Source: Promerops cafer | Lineage: Eukaryota; Chordata; Aves; Passeriformes; Nectariniidae | NCBI GenBank assembly: GCA_013398275.1 | Contig: VZSE01002626.1 | Span: forward strand, 434,001-498,000 | DNA length: 64,000 nt | Direction: 5' to 3' | The notes under the pieces: model-generated | What the model saw: the letters and a program-made list of their open reading frames with translations, nothing else | What the model was told of the DNA's origin: nothing | Database searches by the model: none | Made by a program: the position numbers and the translations under genes | Part shown: positions 38,401 through 50,200 of the stretch, one piece after another | Layout of the letters: the number at the start of each line of letters is the position of its first letter | Numbering within the stretch: position 1 is the stretch's first letter

Positions 38401-40434
38401 TGGCTGCTGAAAGACTACCAACTTATGATGGTCCCTCCATTCAGATGAGTGCTATCAAAACCATGGTAAAACCTTAATATTGAGCTGTAAAACTCAAGGG
38501 AAAATGCATTCACATGAAGTGATTATCTCTTATGTTTCTGGACATTCTAAAGATACATTTCATTTTCCTAATAATACTTGCCTTCTTTTGGATATGATAT
38601 TTTAGAAGAACAGCTTGCACTTATAATCAGCACAATTTATCACCTATCCCCAAAGTACCCTGCCGTTGAAATGCCTGACATATATATTAGGTGTTGTGGA
38701 TTTAGCAAAAATTGAATTATAAATTGCCTTGCCAGCTTTTGCCTCTGGAAATAATGAAAAAGTGAGCTAAAGAAATGTTCTCCTGAAGGATTTATTTTCA
38801 GTGGCAATAGAGAAAGAAACAACAAACATGGATTGACCAGACTTTATCATTTTAAGGACTGAATATCTTTGTCTCAAGAAAAGTTTTCATTCTTTTTCTT
38901 TTAAGAAAAAAATACTCCACTGAAATTGTTTGTATGTCCCTGAAAATAACCCATTGAGAAAGGAAGAAGAAGAAAAAAATCCTAACAAAACATTGATTTG
39001 TATTCAGTAAGCCCATATAAGAATTTCAAGGTCTCGTGCCCAAATGAAGTCAAGTTAAATGTCATCCAAAATACTTTCTTTTCTCTTCTCTTTTCTTTTA
39101 AGTGCCATTTCTCAATGAATGAAATTATTTGCAATGGCCTTTTAGAGTTTAACATTATCCAAATCCCCAAAATAATAATGCCTTTAATAAGTTATCTAAA
39201 TTGGCACAGTGATGTAAAATGCATTTCTAGCAATATTTCAACATATAATAATGTGCATAGTTAAATTATTATAAAGGTACTTATAAATACAGTAAGCTTT
39301 AGTTCTTCAATTTTAAACCGACACATAACATTTCTTTATGAAGTCTGTGCTGTCTCTTAACAAGCTCATGCCCAGAGAAAAAAGCAACTTGTGTTCATCT
39401 ACAGTTACATAATTTAAAGAAAAAATAATCTGTGTGAGCACACACAAAATATATAGCCTGCATTCTGTAGTTCAGTTAGTCTGAGAATAAGCTTTATCGA
39501 GCTAAGTTGAAATTTTAGCTCAGTTTGTGTAATTTTTAAGGAATTTATGGTTTTTACCATCTTATTAGGCATTTCTGCTTTAATTAACTGATGTTTCAGC
39601 ATGAATGCAAAATCTTTGTTCCTTCATCTTCATAAGATTAAATAACACCCAACATTTTGGATGCAAGGATTTTTGATATAAGTGTTACAAGAATACAAAA
39701 CCACAGAGCTGTGGATGGCAGGGTGGGGGGAATGTATTTGTGCAAGGAATTTACGAGTAAGTACTTACCAGTCAAATATTGTCTTTTCTTAGATTAAATA
39801 TCCAATTACTAAATAAGCTGATCATAAAGTGTCAATGTCTCTTTGGTAGTATTGGGCAAAAACTGTATTAATTGTCCTTTTATATTTGATGTGTTCTACA
39901 ATATGACTTTCAAATTACAGCCACATGGCATTCACTCAGCAGTTTGACTGCACAGGTTAATAAAATTTAACTGTCTATGCCATGCTGATAGGAGTGCAGG
40001 CAAATGGATGAATTTATGCCTAAATCTGATTGAGAATATAAATGATAGAAATGTTCACTCAGTTCATCTCACAAAGTGACTGATATTCTTTAGGAAATGA
40101 TGTAAAGGTATTACCAAAACAAAAGGAAGCAGAGCTGTAACTTCTGAGAAGGTAGATCCTTAGCAAACACAATGAGTAGGATCCTTAACTATCAAGTAAG
40201 AAGGCAAGAATGTCCAACGCTTTGAAGGAGCAAGTGAATAAGTTTAGTAAAATAAAAACAAAAGACATTTGAGAAAGGTGTAAAAGTTATTTTTCATGAA
40301 AGTAAACTCTCCATGGAAGGCAGGGAGTAAGAGTACAGGAGACCCACAAAAATACTTGCAGAAGTGGAGGGCACAACTCTTCATCCTCTTCAAAACGGTA
40401 AGTAGTAACCGGATTTACGGGGAAAAAAAACAAA
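32441..40434. other. AT-rich non-coding DNA, no gene seen
   Basis: About 8 kb of AT-rich, unique-looking DNA. Open frames are all below about 110 codons and without recognisable features. I see no transposon, RNA gene or CpG cluster. A lone CACAGAATTTT at about 33765 was checked as a CR1 stub and rejected. Confidence 0.65.
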
Positions 40435-40449
40435 ACACACACACACACA
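40435..40449 (+). repeat. Short (AC)n microsatellite
   Basis: About seven AC units followed by A-rich sequence and CAAACAAACAAAC (about 40461-40472). A typical simple-sequence patch. Confidence 0.85.
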
Positions 40450-40472
40450 AAAAGTCAAAACAAACAAACAAA

Positions 40473-42331
40473 CCGTTTAAAGGAAGAACACAAAAGAGGA
40501 GAAAGGGTGAGTTTTTTAGTAGCTGTATTTATAGTTTGTTATATCCTTGTCAGAGGATAAGCTTTTAACATCTTTGCATGTAGTTTCTCCTTTATATGTC
40601 TATTTACTTGGTTTCATTGTAGGCGACTGAGGTTGAGGAAAGAATTAAAAAATATATGCAAGAGGTCATAATTTACTTGCATTTTACAAAATACATATAT
40701 AAAGGTTTACAAGTCAGGAAACATGCTGAAGAAATGTGTTGTCATCATATAGCCACAAAGTATCCTGCAGATTAATGCTGTGGTGGCCCTGCATGACACC
40801 TGTAGTGTATGTGGGCATTAGGTCAAAATATTAGCTGGAGCTAATGATGGGCCCATTATAACCCTCCTTAGTGCTCATTACTTAGGGGACCTTTTGAAGG
40901 TGCTCTGTATCATTCTCTGGCTGACAGGCCAGGCAGTGGAGGTTAGCAACTCCCTCTGAAGTCCTGTTTCTCTGTTGCGGCTAACAGCCTACTTGGGGTC
41001 ATGGAAGGCACACATGGATTCTTCACCTAAATGACAGAAATCGTATAGGAAATAATTAACATCTGCATGTGGTACAAAGATTTCGAAGGAAAATAAATTT
41101 ACTAGTTTTCAGGGTTAATTTTTTTTTTTTTTTTCTGAATTGAGGATTATCAGCACAACAATGAATCAACATTGTTAGCTTTGCACTCAGATCAGGGGCA
41201 ACATGAGTGTGCATGATGTGTTCAGAAGCCATGTGAAGGAATTCTACACAGATGTGCATGGTGAAGGCAAGGGGTTAAAATAATATTCCCCTAATCGTAG
41301 ATTATAAAACTGATGAACAATGACGTTGTTCACCAATAGCCCTGATGCTTCAGAGCATCTTTACCTTAAATTGGTCTTCCACCTTCTTTTAAGCCTCCAT
41401 TGCAACATCCTACATTTCATTTTTATTCTGCTTTTCAGCTTTAATAATCTACATTTGATCCACAATCAACTTGGTTTGCTGTAAGCATGGAGTATTCCTG
41501 TTCAGTTTAACAAATGTTTAATGTGGAGGCATAATTGTGCTTTTCCAACTTACTTTCTATTTCTTGCATATCTTATTACATAAAAAATAATAAAAAACTC
41601 TTGAAGTTTTCTTTCTTATCTTCCTGCTCCTGCAATGATTCTAATGTCAAAAACCCCCAATATATGCAGAGCTATAGGCCTGTTCAGTCTTTTTTTACTC
41701 CCTAGTTTTGAATATGACCCTGCCTTTCCCCAGCTTACATACCTATTCCTATCAGATGTCAAAACTAATTTTAAAGCTGTCATATTTACTTTCCTTTAGA
41801 CCTTGTTTTCACACTGATGTTTCACTCAGATTTCTGAGCGATTAGTTGGTGAATTTGCATGCCTATTTATTCCATTAACTTCTTTCAATCCTTTGCAAAA
41901 TACTGAGATAAAATTATATTTACTTGCAATAGATGCTCCCCATCCATAAACAAAAGACAATTTGGTGAAATTTATGCTTGTATATTTTCCTCCAGGAAAA
42001 AAAAACAAACTATTAGCATGTGCATCTTTTTTCCTGGCTAACACCTACAAGCAGACAGCAAGAGACATAAGCCTGCTGAATAAGACACGGTGTAGCTGTG
42101 AACAAGAAAACATGAATAATAGTGCTGTGGAAATATTGTACCTCAAAACCTGAATATGTTCCAGAAAAAAAAAAAAAGGCATCACAAACTATGGAGCTGA
42201 AGATAACCATATGGAACTGCAGCATACTGAACTATTTCTCAAAATGCAGATTTACAGATTTCTTAAAAATGTGCATTGAAATCTCTAAAACAGTAATCCT
42301 TTTATGTGTGCTTGAGCACACATTCTGTGTG
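40473..42331. other. Non-coding DNA, no gene seen
   Basis: Unique-looking sequence. The interval of about 40780-41000 is of higher complexity and less AT-rich than its flanks, with TAAT-type words (GAGCTAATGATGGGCCC). It may be a conserved element, but nothing in a single sequence proves that. A T16 run lies at 41119-41134 and an A13 run at 42165-42177. Confidence 0.6.
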
Positions 42332-42390
42332 AGTGAGTTCTGAAAATATAAAAGCACTCACTTTCAGTGAGTTCTGAAAATATAAAAGCA
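42332..42390 (+). repeat. 34-bp-period direct duplication
   Basis: AGTGAGTTCTGAAAATATAA plus AAGCA (25 bases) occurs at 42332-42356 and again, identical, at 42366-42390. The offset is 34 bases, so this is a two-copy tandem repeat abutting the purine microsatellite that follows. Confidence 0.85.
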
Positions 42391-42394
42391 GTAC

Positions 42395-42480
42395 AGAAAG
42401 AAAGAAAGAGGAAAAGAAAAAGAAACAGGAAAAGGAAAAGGAAAAGAAAAAGAAACAGAAAGAGGAGAAGAAAAAGAAAC
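42395..42480 (+). repeat. Imperfect (GAAA/GGAAAA)n polypurine microsatellite
   Basis: Eighty-six bases that are purine except for a few Cs, built of AGAAAG, GGAAAA and AGAAAC words. The longer word AAAAAGAAACAG recurs, suggesting a higher-order unit of roughly 36 bases. The complementary frames give artificial Phe/Leu/Ser repeats that should not be read as protein. Such tracts are unstable in length and can form triplex (H-) DNA. Confidence 0.85.
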
Positions 42481-45400
42481 ACAAACAGACCTGTGAAAGT
42501 TTGAAGCAGTTATCTGCCCAGTTTTAGTGCAATATAACACATGGCATCAAGGAAGACACTAATTTGATTCATGAAGTATTCAGGTAACTCCAACTGAAAA
42601 AAGTAAACAAAATTTAACAAAATTTAAAATATTGGAGTTTAGGTACATTTATTGTTCAAGGAAAATTAAAAAAAGAATAGCAAAACTAAAGGAAAGAAAC
42701 ATCCTTCAGTGTATCAACAGTAAAATGAAAGTCATTCCCTCATAAGAGTCCACCATTAAAAGCTCTGAGTTGTGTTTTGAAGAAATAAAATATTCCTTGA
42801 ATATAGATCAGTAGCAAAGAAAAGCATAAGAAAGCAGCTATTTACGAAAAGCAAGATGAAATTCCCCAAAAATAACAGTGCTTCAATTCTGGGTGTCATT
42901 TACACACTGAAGCTGAGGTCTTGGAACAGCTCTCACATCCTCAGCATCTGACCAGACACTAGGGATTGGTAGGCAGTCGAGGGAAACCATTTCTAATGGG
43001 ACAATGAGACCCAAGTTTGTCTATATTACAGGTCTGAGGCTACAAAAATATTGATGGACAGCTAAGAATCAAAGCCAAGTCACCTCCATCACTAGGTTAA
43101 ATAAATGAGATTAAAAACGTCAGTATAAAGAAGTAAATTGAAGTATCAAAACACCAAAATTCTAACAGCCAAAACTTCAGCAATATTTTGCAAAAGCTAG
43201 AAAAATTTGTCAATATGCCTTGTTACCACCACAGAATCCACTGCAAAGCCATTACAAAACAACCTGTATGTTCATTTTTTTCACTGTATTACCCTTTCCT
43301 TACCCCACTGTCCCAGAATCCTCCTCACTTACATTATTTTCAATACAGTAGAGTATGGTGGAGGTGACATATTTCAGGCAGTTCTTCTAGAGTTCAAAAT
43401 AATTTGAAAACTAATTTATTCCCCACTCCGGTCAAGCAGTCTCCAATAAAGGAAATAATCTGTTTTTAAACTGAGATGACATTTGGCAAGTTTCAGAGCA
43501 AATATTCACGACAAAGTCATAAGCCTTTGTTAGCAGAGTTTTCCACTGGAAATGCTGGCAGGTCCTTAAGCACAGTGGTGTGAACAGCACCTCTGTAATA
43601 AGCAGTAATTTAAAGGCTGTGCACTAGTTAACTATTAGTGCTAGTAAACAAGTGACCCTGATGGGATTTCAAATTAGAGCTTCAAGCAACTCATTTGATA
43701 TTTAACACTTGTGCTTTCCCACCTCATAGCAATGGAAACATTATACAGGATAACAATATTATTTATCTCCCTCACTCACTTGATAGAAATAGAAATCCGA
43801 TAAAAGCAGACACAACATTTGTGACAATAAGAAACACCATATTTCAACAAATTCAGCCATTTAACATTTTTCTGGTGGTAATTGCATCTACAGTTTTACA
43901 CTGGCCTAGGCTGGCCATGACACCTAGCAATGAGAAAATAGTGTGCTATCCTATTCTGCCAAGCAGCAATAAGGTATCAAGATCAACTTTAAAATAATCA
44001 CCTCTCCTTTGACAGGGAACATGTGTCAGGAAACACGCCAGAGTCTTGCCACCCCCCTGCTCTGTGCCCTTTGGATAGACCAGAAGTAATCACACTGCCC
44101 CTCAAAAATTGCTGCTTCTTCCAACGTGAAACCAAGAAGTCACAACTGACTGACCAGCATGCCTGTGACATACTTAGGGTATGGAAGAGCATTTGATTTA
44201 TAGTCCTTAAATCAAGAGCTCTTCTAGTTCCTAAGCAAAATAAAACATTTGAACACACTTTTATACTACCCCAGAACATCAGAGAGGTCTTGTGTCATAT
44301 TCTCAGCCACACATGCTACGGTGCTGTACCACATGAGCTGTAAACAGCCCTGAAAATTCAAGGAGAGAATTTCATCACTATCGCTTACACTGACCTCCTG
44401 CAGGTATATAAAGAAACCACAGCCCCTCCTCCCTCTGTTTCTCATAGTCAAATGCAGTAAAGTTTCACAGAGAGGTGACTCCTTTATGCTTTTGACTGAG
44501 AAGCCTGGAAGTGATAGGATATATTCATTTGACCATAGTCCTGTCCAGCTCTCTTAGGCCCTTTAACCTCTGATAAATTGTAAAACAGAAGGATTTCCAC
44601 AGCAACCCTGCCTTTTGCCATCTTGCTGCTCCTTCAGTATTATGTCCATCACTGTTGCCTTTGAATTCCAAGACTATACAGAAGCCTTTATTTTTGTTAT
44701 ATTTCAACACAACTTACAACAGTTTTTCTGCACATGGTACAAATGCAGTTCACATAGTTCTACACGTTAAAATATGCTATCAAAGAGAAAAACCCTGTAA
44801 AGTGTAGGACACAAAGTACACACCATTAGCTGAAGAACAACTACAAGAAGAAATACTAAAGAGACAATGAAACTCTTTAAAACAAAATATTTCTATTCCA
44901 TCATGCTAACATTAATAAGAAGTGTAAGTACGTTTAGTATTTTAAAGAAAACCTTTATAATGTATTTTGGTCTCTACAGATAGCTTCACAATGGCATTTC
45001 TGAAAAATTATTCTTCCAGCAAGATACCATGAAAATATGCACAGTTATCTGTTATGAGAGTCATTTTCAGTTGTAAGCAGATTTATTATGACTACAGAAG
45101 GAAAAGTAAATGAAGCAAATAATCTCTAAAAAGCAGTAATCTTATCTTCTTCCCACTAATTAAAAACATAAATAAATAGAAATAAAATAAAAAGAGAAAA
45201 GGGGAGAGGAAAAGAGCAGAATTCCTTTACCTGGTCGACATGTGTTTGCATTTCCCAAGTAGGCACTAATAGGTCTTTATAATCAAAACCAAAAAAGTAC
45301 TACTATAGCTTTCCCAAATTTTGTACCACAGACATAGCAAGTCTATAAGAAGTCCTTTAATTGTTATCAGCATTAATTTGTACACTACAATCTTGTCACA

Positions 45401-47136
45401 GTTTGCTATGACATTTTTCTTTTGCATTTGATTTGACCTTACTATGCTGCTAATAGTCCTTTATTCTATTTTTAATAGGTTTGTTATTAGAGAAATAGTG
45501 ACATCCAGATGTAAAGGGAGTGTTCATCTCTTCAAGGTGATATTCTTGTAAGGGTTACTATAAATTTGGTATTTCCAATATATTTTGTTTAACTCTTTGC
45601 AATTAAGTACACCTCAAATATGATGTATGGCACATTTAAGTACTCCTGAGGCTGCATTATATTGCAGTGTGGAAGAACTCACCCTCCTACACTTCCTTGC
45701 AACACCAATTATTTCTGCAAGAATATTAGAACACCTCCCCCAGTTTTTTCTCAACCTCCCTTTCAGCTAAAAAGAAAAGATTCAGAAAACTTCTTACTCT
45801 AATTCCTCAAAATCATTTTTCATATTACCATGTAACAATGAAATGACAGAAAAGTGCCAGCACATCAAACAAAAAATTAAAGATATTTCTGTATCAGTTC
45901 ACCAAAAGGCAAAATAACATTTCTCAGAAATTGACTCGAGCACTTTCTCATAAAGTCAGGTACTTTATTTTCTTTTTCTCACAGACATTTACAGCTTTCC
46001 CATAACATGATGAAGTGTCAGTCATTCTAAAACTGATAAGTTTTAGCTGAAATATCAAATCATTACAGCACAAGTCAGCATCACAATTCCACTGACTTCA
46101 TCCCTGTAGTACGTGCAAGTCTGAATTTGTTTCAGAAAATTTATGCATACACTTCTACAAACCAGGAAGATACATTCTTAGTTTTGCACTGAACTATTGA
46201 ATTGGTCAAAGACATACCCAGCCAGAGGTCTCTACCTATTTGCAGAAAATCTACTTCCAGCACGAGCCAGCCAGACCAGCTGTGCATTTATGCCGGTCAA
46301 TAGGGTTTGATTTGAGCTGGGGACAACACAGGTCAATAAGCAGCACAAAGAATCTCTCCAGTATGAGCTGTAGCATCACAGGACACGGGGATCAGTTATT
46401 TGGGAGCTGCAGCTGTCCCACAGCAAGACACAGATATCTGTGCACACCCACCTCTGCAGTGTTTTAGCAGACACAGTGGAAAATCAATACGTGCTCCAGT
46501 TCCTGTCATTTTATTCAGTATCTGTGGTTGCTTTCTTTAACATGCATTTTAAATTTTAGAAGGCAGAATGGTTTGCCTGTCTTTTGCTTTTTCCTGGTCC
46601 TGTCAGACCTAGTTCTGTTCATCCTCCTGCTGGTTCCAGATATCTGCTGTGTGAACCTATGCCCTCTGTTCTGGCATGCCATTTCTGTCTTGTGTCTCCA
46701 GAAACTCCTAGTCTCATTACCAAATGAATACACTTAGCAAAATTAGCGTGTAGCCCAGCTGAATACTTTTTTTATTTTAAAAGTGCATTTGAGTCAGTTT
46801 ACAGCTGTAGTCAGGTGTATTAGATCAGGACACAGCAAAAGATTTGGCACTGTAGGATATTTCTTTCACTGTGTTGTCTGACTAGCCTGAAAGTAAAGTA
46901 TTTGCCATTTAAAATGTTTTAGAACAATAAGCCAAAATGAACTTTCATAACTTATAAAAACTGGCTTTGTTTCTCATTCTTCAGTTTCTTCACACTTTGT
47001 TTTGGTTTGGGTTTTTTTGCATTAAGGTAAAGGTCTAATCCCATGAGGGACTAAGCAGGCCTGAATGTCATTAGTACAATAGTCATTAAAAATATTCAGG
47101 CTCTCATTCTGTCATTGGATATGGTCTTTTTTGGAC
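42481..47136. other. AT-rich non-coding DNA, no gene seen
   Basis: No recognised gene or transposon. Minor landmarks are an AACAAAATTT doublet near 42607 and an A-rich patch at 45164-45216. The interval of about 46230-46470 is less AT-rich, with no identifiable content. Confidence 0.6.
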
Positions 47137-47152
47137 AAAAAAAAAAAAAAAA
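47137..47152 (+). repeat. Poly-A tract (16 A)
   Basis: Sixteen As followed by GGAAAGAAAAAAACC and ACCAAACCAAAC words. Low complexity. Confidence 0.85.
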
Positions 47153-47244
47153 GGAAAGAAAAAAACCAAACCAAACAGCATCAAACTATCCCTGTTTATT
47201 TTACATCACTGTTGGACATCTTTAATTCTTTTAGACAAAATAGA

Positions 47245-47273
47245 GGGGGTTTTGGTTTTTGGTGTTTTGGGGG
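47245..47273 (+). repeat. G/T-rich tract with four G-runs
   Basis: Runs of 5, 2, 2 and 5 Gs are separated by T-rich spacers. At most a weak two-layer G-quadruplex could form. It is probably simple G/T sequence. Confidence 0.45.
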
Positions 47274-50200
47274 TTTTTTGCCCTGCAATGTTTATTCTAA
47301 AACCTCCATTTCCCTCTCCACTTTTCCCTAGACTTTTCCCAAGTTTTCTCAGACTCTGTTGTAAAATGCAAGGGACTTTATTGTTCATCAAAGCACACTT
47401 TGCAGAATGAGATACTCACTTACAGGACAAAGCTAGTCACTAGTCTTTTGTTTATAGAGCCAAAAAAAAATAAGTGTCTGCTCATCTGAAAGTATCATAA
47501 GAAACTGAAGCTATCATGACACATGACACATCATGCTCCTTGCTTATTCTGTTTGTGGGCTATTTATGCTTCTGTCAGACAAGTTTGTCTTCAACATGTG
47601 CTTTCTATATAGCCTACTGGTGTAAAAAATAATTATAATGTTTATTAAATTAAAATAATGAGGTTTATATGAACTTTCAATAATGCAGACAGGCAGACTA
47701 TAACTGTAAACCACATGCTATATACTTTGGACTTTTACGGCTTTTAATTTATCAAAGGAAATAATTAGCACACTTTGTGGCAGCCAGTGATGGAATTTAT
47801 TCATTTGGAAGCCATGGGTTTCCTGTCATTAAAACTACATCATGTCCTTCCTTTTCTATTAAACTTCAACTGAGGGCAGTAAGAAGTCACTAAAAGGAAA
47901 TGAAGAGTTTTTTTGGCAACATTCACATGCAATGATTTAATACTGCTAAAAGATAGCAAGCCATAATCTATGCCAATAAGGGATAAGGGTTCCAATTACC
48001 ACATTATTTCCTTTATTTGCTGCTTTGTTTGTGGCTCAATTAACTGTGATTTGCAAAGTCACTTCAATAAATTTATTTTCTCTTCGTTGACTTACTGCAT
48101 TTTTCATTCCTAATTGCAAGTGGGTTTTTTTGTGGCAAAATTATTTAGATCTTTAAAAAATACACATAGATTTATATGTAATAGGATATTACTTTTTTCC
48201 TTTCATAGTGATCAATCACATCTCATTAACTAAAAATTTTGCTAATATCAATGCTTTTGTTTTTCTTTAATATTTTTTCAAATATAAGGGGTTTCTTCAA
48301 TTCAAAAAGGAAATAAAAGCACCAATAAATGTTTCCCTTCTCCTTCTCACTACACACACAAAATACCCTCTGCCTTATGCACACAGCTGTAAATGGCTCC
48401 TGAAGACCTAAACTTGCACCACAGAAGTAGCTCAGCCCAGAGTGAAGCTGACTGAAGGACACACATACTTTTTCTTCAAAGGAGGTCTAAAATCGAATTA
48501 GCATAGAGACAGACTTACCCTCTCTTTTACAGGAGTGGGTGGTCCTTCCAGGTCATGACCAAGGTACACCACCACCAGCAGCATACTGCAGCTACAGGAA
48601 TTTTATTAAGTGATGCCAGGAAATGCTAAGGAATAGGTGATACACAGTACTGTAAAGTTTCTGGGGTTTAAAACATATAGATATTAGTTTAAAATAATTC
48701 AGAATACGTAAAACAGCCTAGTCCTTGGCAAATTATGATGAAAAAAATTCTTCAACTGCTTCACCGATTTATAATTTCTAGTGCTTTATGTTTGCTGTAC
48801 TCAATTCAGAAAAATTTCAGCACAACTTGCAGTTTGAATCTTCCAGACACATATTTGATTCCTATATCTAGGATCTACCAGACAGCTTAACTGAGAAAGA
48901 CATTAGATATCCAGAATATTTATTATCAGAACCTATAAAGTTGAGGGAGAGGAAGTCTTTAAAGCAATGTGCCGACAATTGTAAAAAGGGCCTTTACTGC
49001 AGGTCGATGGGAAATTGTTTAAATTCAAAAATATTTCCTCATATCCCCTAAAGTTGGGCACTGATGTTTCTGCTGAGTTTTCAAATTAAGATGTAAGATC
49101 AGAGCTAGCTAAGATTGTCATATTGTCTCCTCTAATTTGGAAAAGTAGAAGTAGGCTAGAGAGAAACCCATAAAAGAGACTTTATGACTCTCTTCAAGGC
49201 TGACATAGAAGCCAATGCTCCAATCCTTTCTCCCAGCCTCTTGCAATTACATTTCCGCAGGAAGAAAGAAAAGGAATTAGAAACAGGATAATGTAGCTTT
49301 AAATCATTTCTCCTCGTCTTTGCCTTCTAGTGAGCTTTGTTAACATGCTCCTCATATTGTTTAGTGTGACATAACAAAAAGCACAACTTGTTTGACCCTT
49401 CATCAATAAAAAATCATTTTGTTCTGACATCCTATAAAAATCTGTGCATGGGCCTACTAAGCTGCAGTATCTCCTCTAATTGACAAGGAGCAGGCACTGT
49501 AAACATATACAGTAAAAATCCCTTACAGACACATTAAAAGCAACTCTGACAAAAGAATATATATCATTAATACACCATGCTAATGGACAAGTATGTGCCA
49601 CTGTGGAAAACAGTGATGTTTACAAAATTGAGAGTTAGTTCATCATAAGACTTTAAAGTTCCTGAGTCACCAGGGGTATCTTGATTGGGTTATGGCACTT
49701 GTGTACATGAGCAGGTATGGCATTGCCAAAAACCTCATTGTCACTGCAATCCAAACCTGAGAGTGCATCAGCATGGGAGGATCAGTATCCTAAGGAAGAG
49801 CAGTGTGTTAATACATTTGGCCTGACAGCACTAAAACAGGCTGAAAAGTTTAGCTGATTGCTTATCCCTCCCCAGCACTACCTTTGAAACAGTGAAATCC
49901 AGGTATAAACTTGCTAAAGATCACAGTAGTTGTTAGAAAATACTGTAGCATTGTATATGTGAACAGCAATTTTATTCTGAACAAGAAGCATGTAGAAAAC
50001 TTTGTTTATGTTTACTGAAAACTCCTGAATAATGATGCTGTATAATATTTTCAGCAGTAGTACTTGTGTTCTATTTGTGATGCTCTTACTGCAGCATTAC
50101 AAAATCCTAGTGTCTGTGGCAAGAAATTAAAATTTTCCTGAATTGAATACCTACAAAAATTCCAACCAAAATCCTCTTTAGTTCCAGAATTATGATTCTT

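Noticed and set aside
42285..42484. Phe/Leu-repeat open frames on the minus strand
   Set aside because: They are translations of the polypurine microsatellite.
47245..47273. G-quadruplex in the G/T-rich tract
   Set aside because: Two of the four G-runs have only two Gs, so a stable quadruplex is unlikely.
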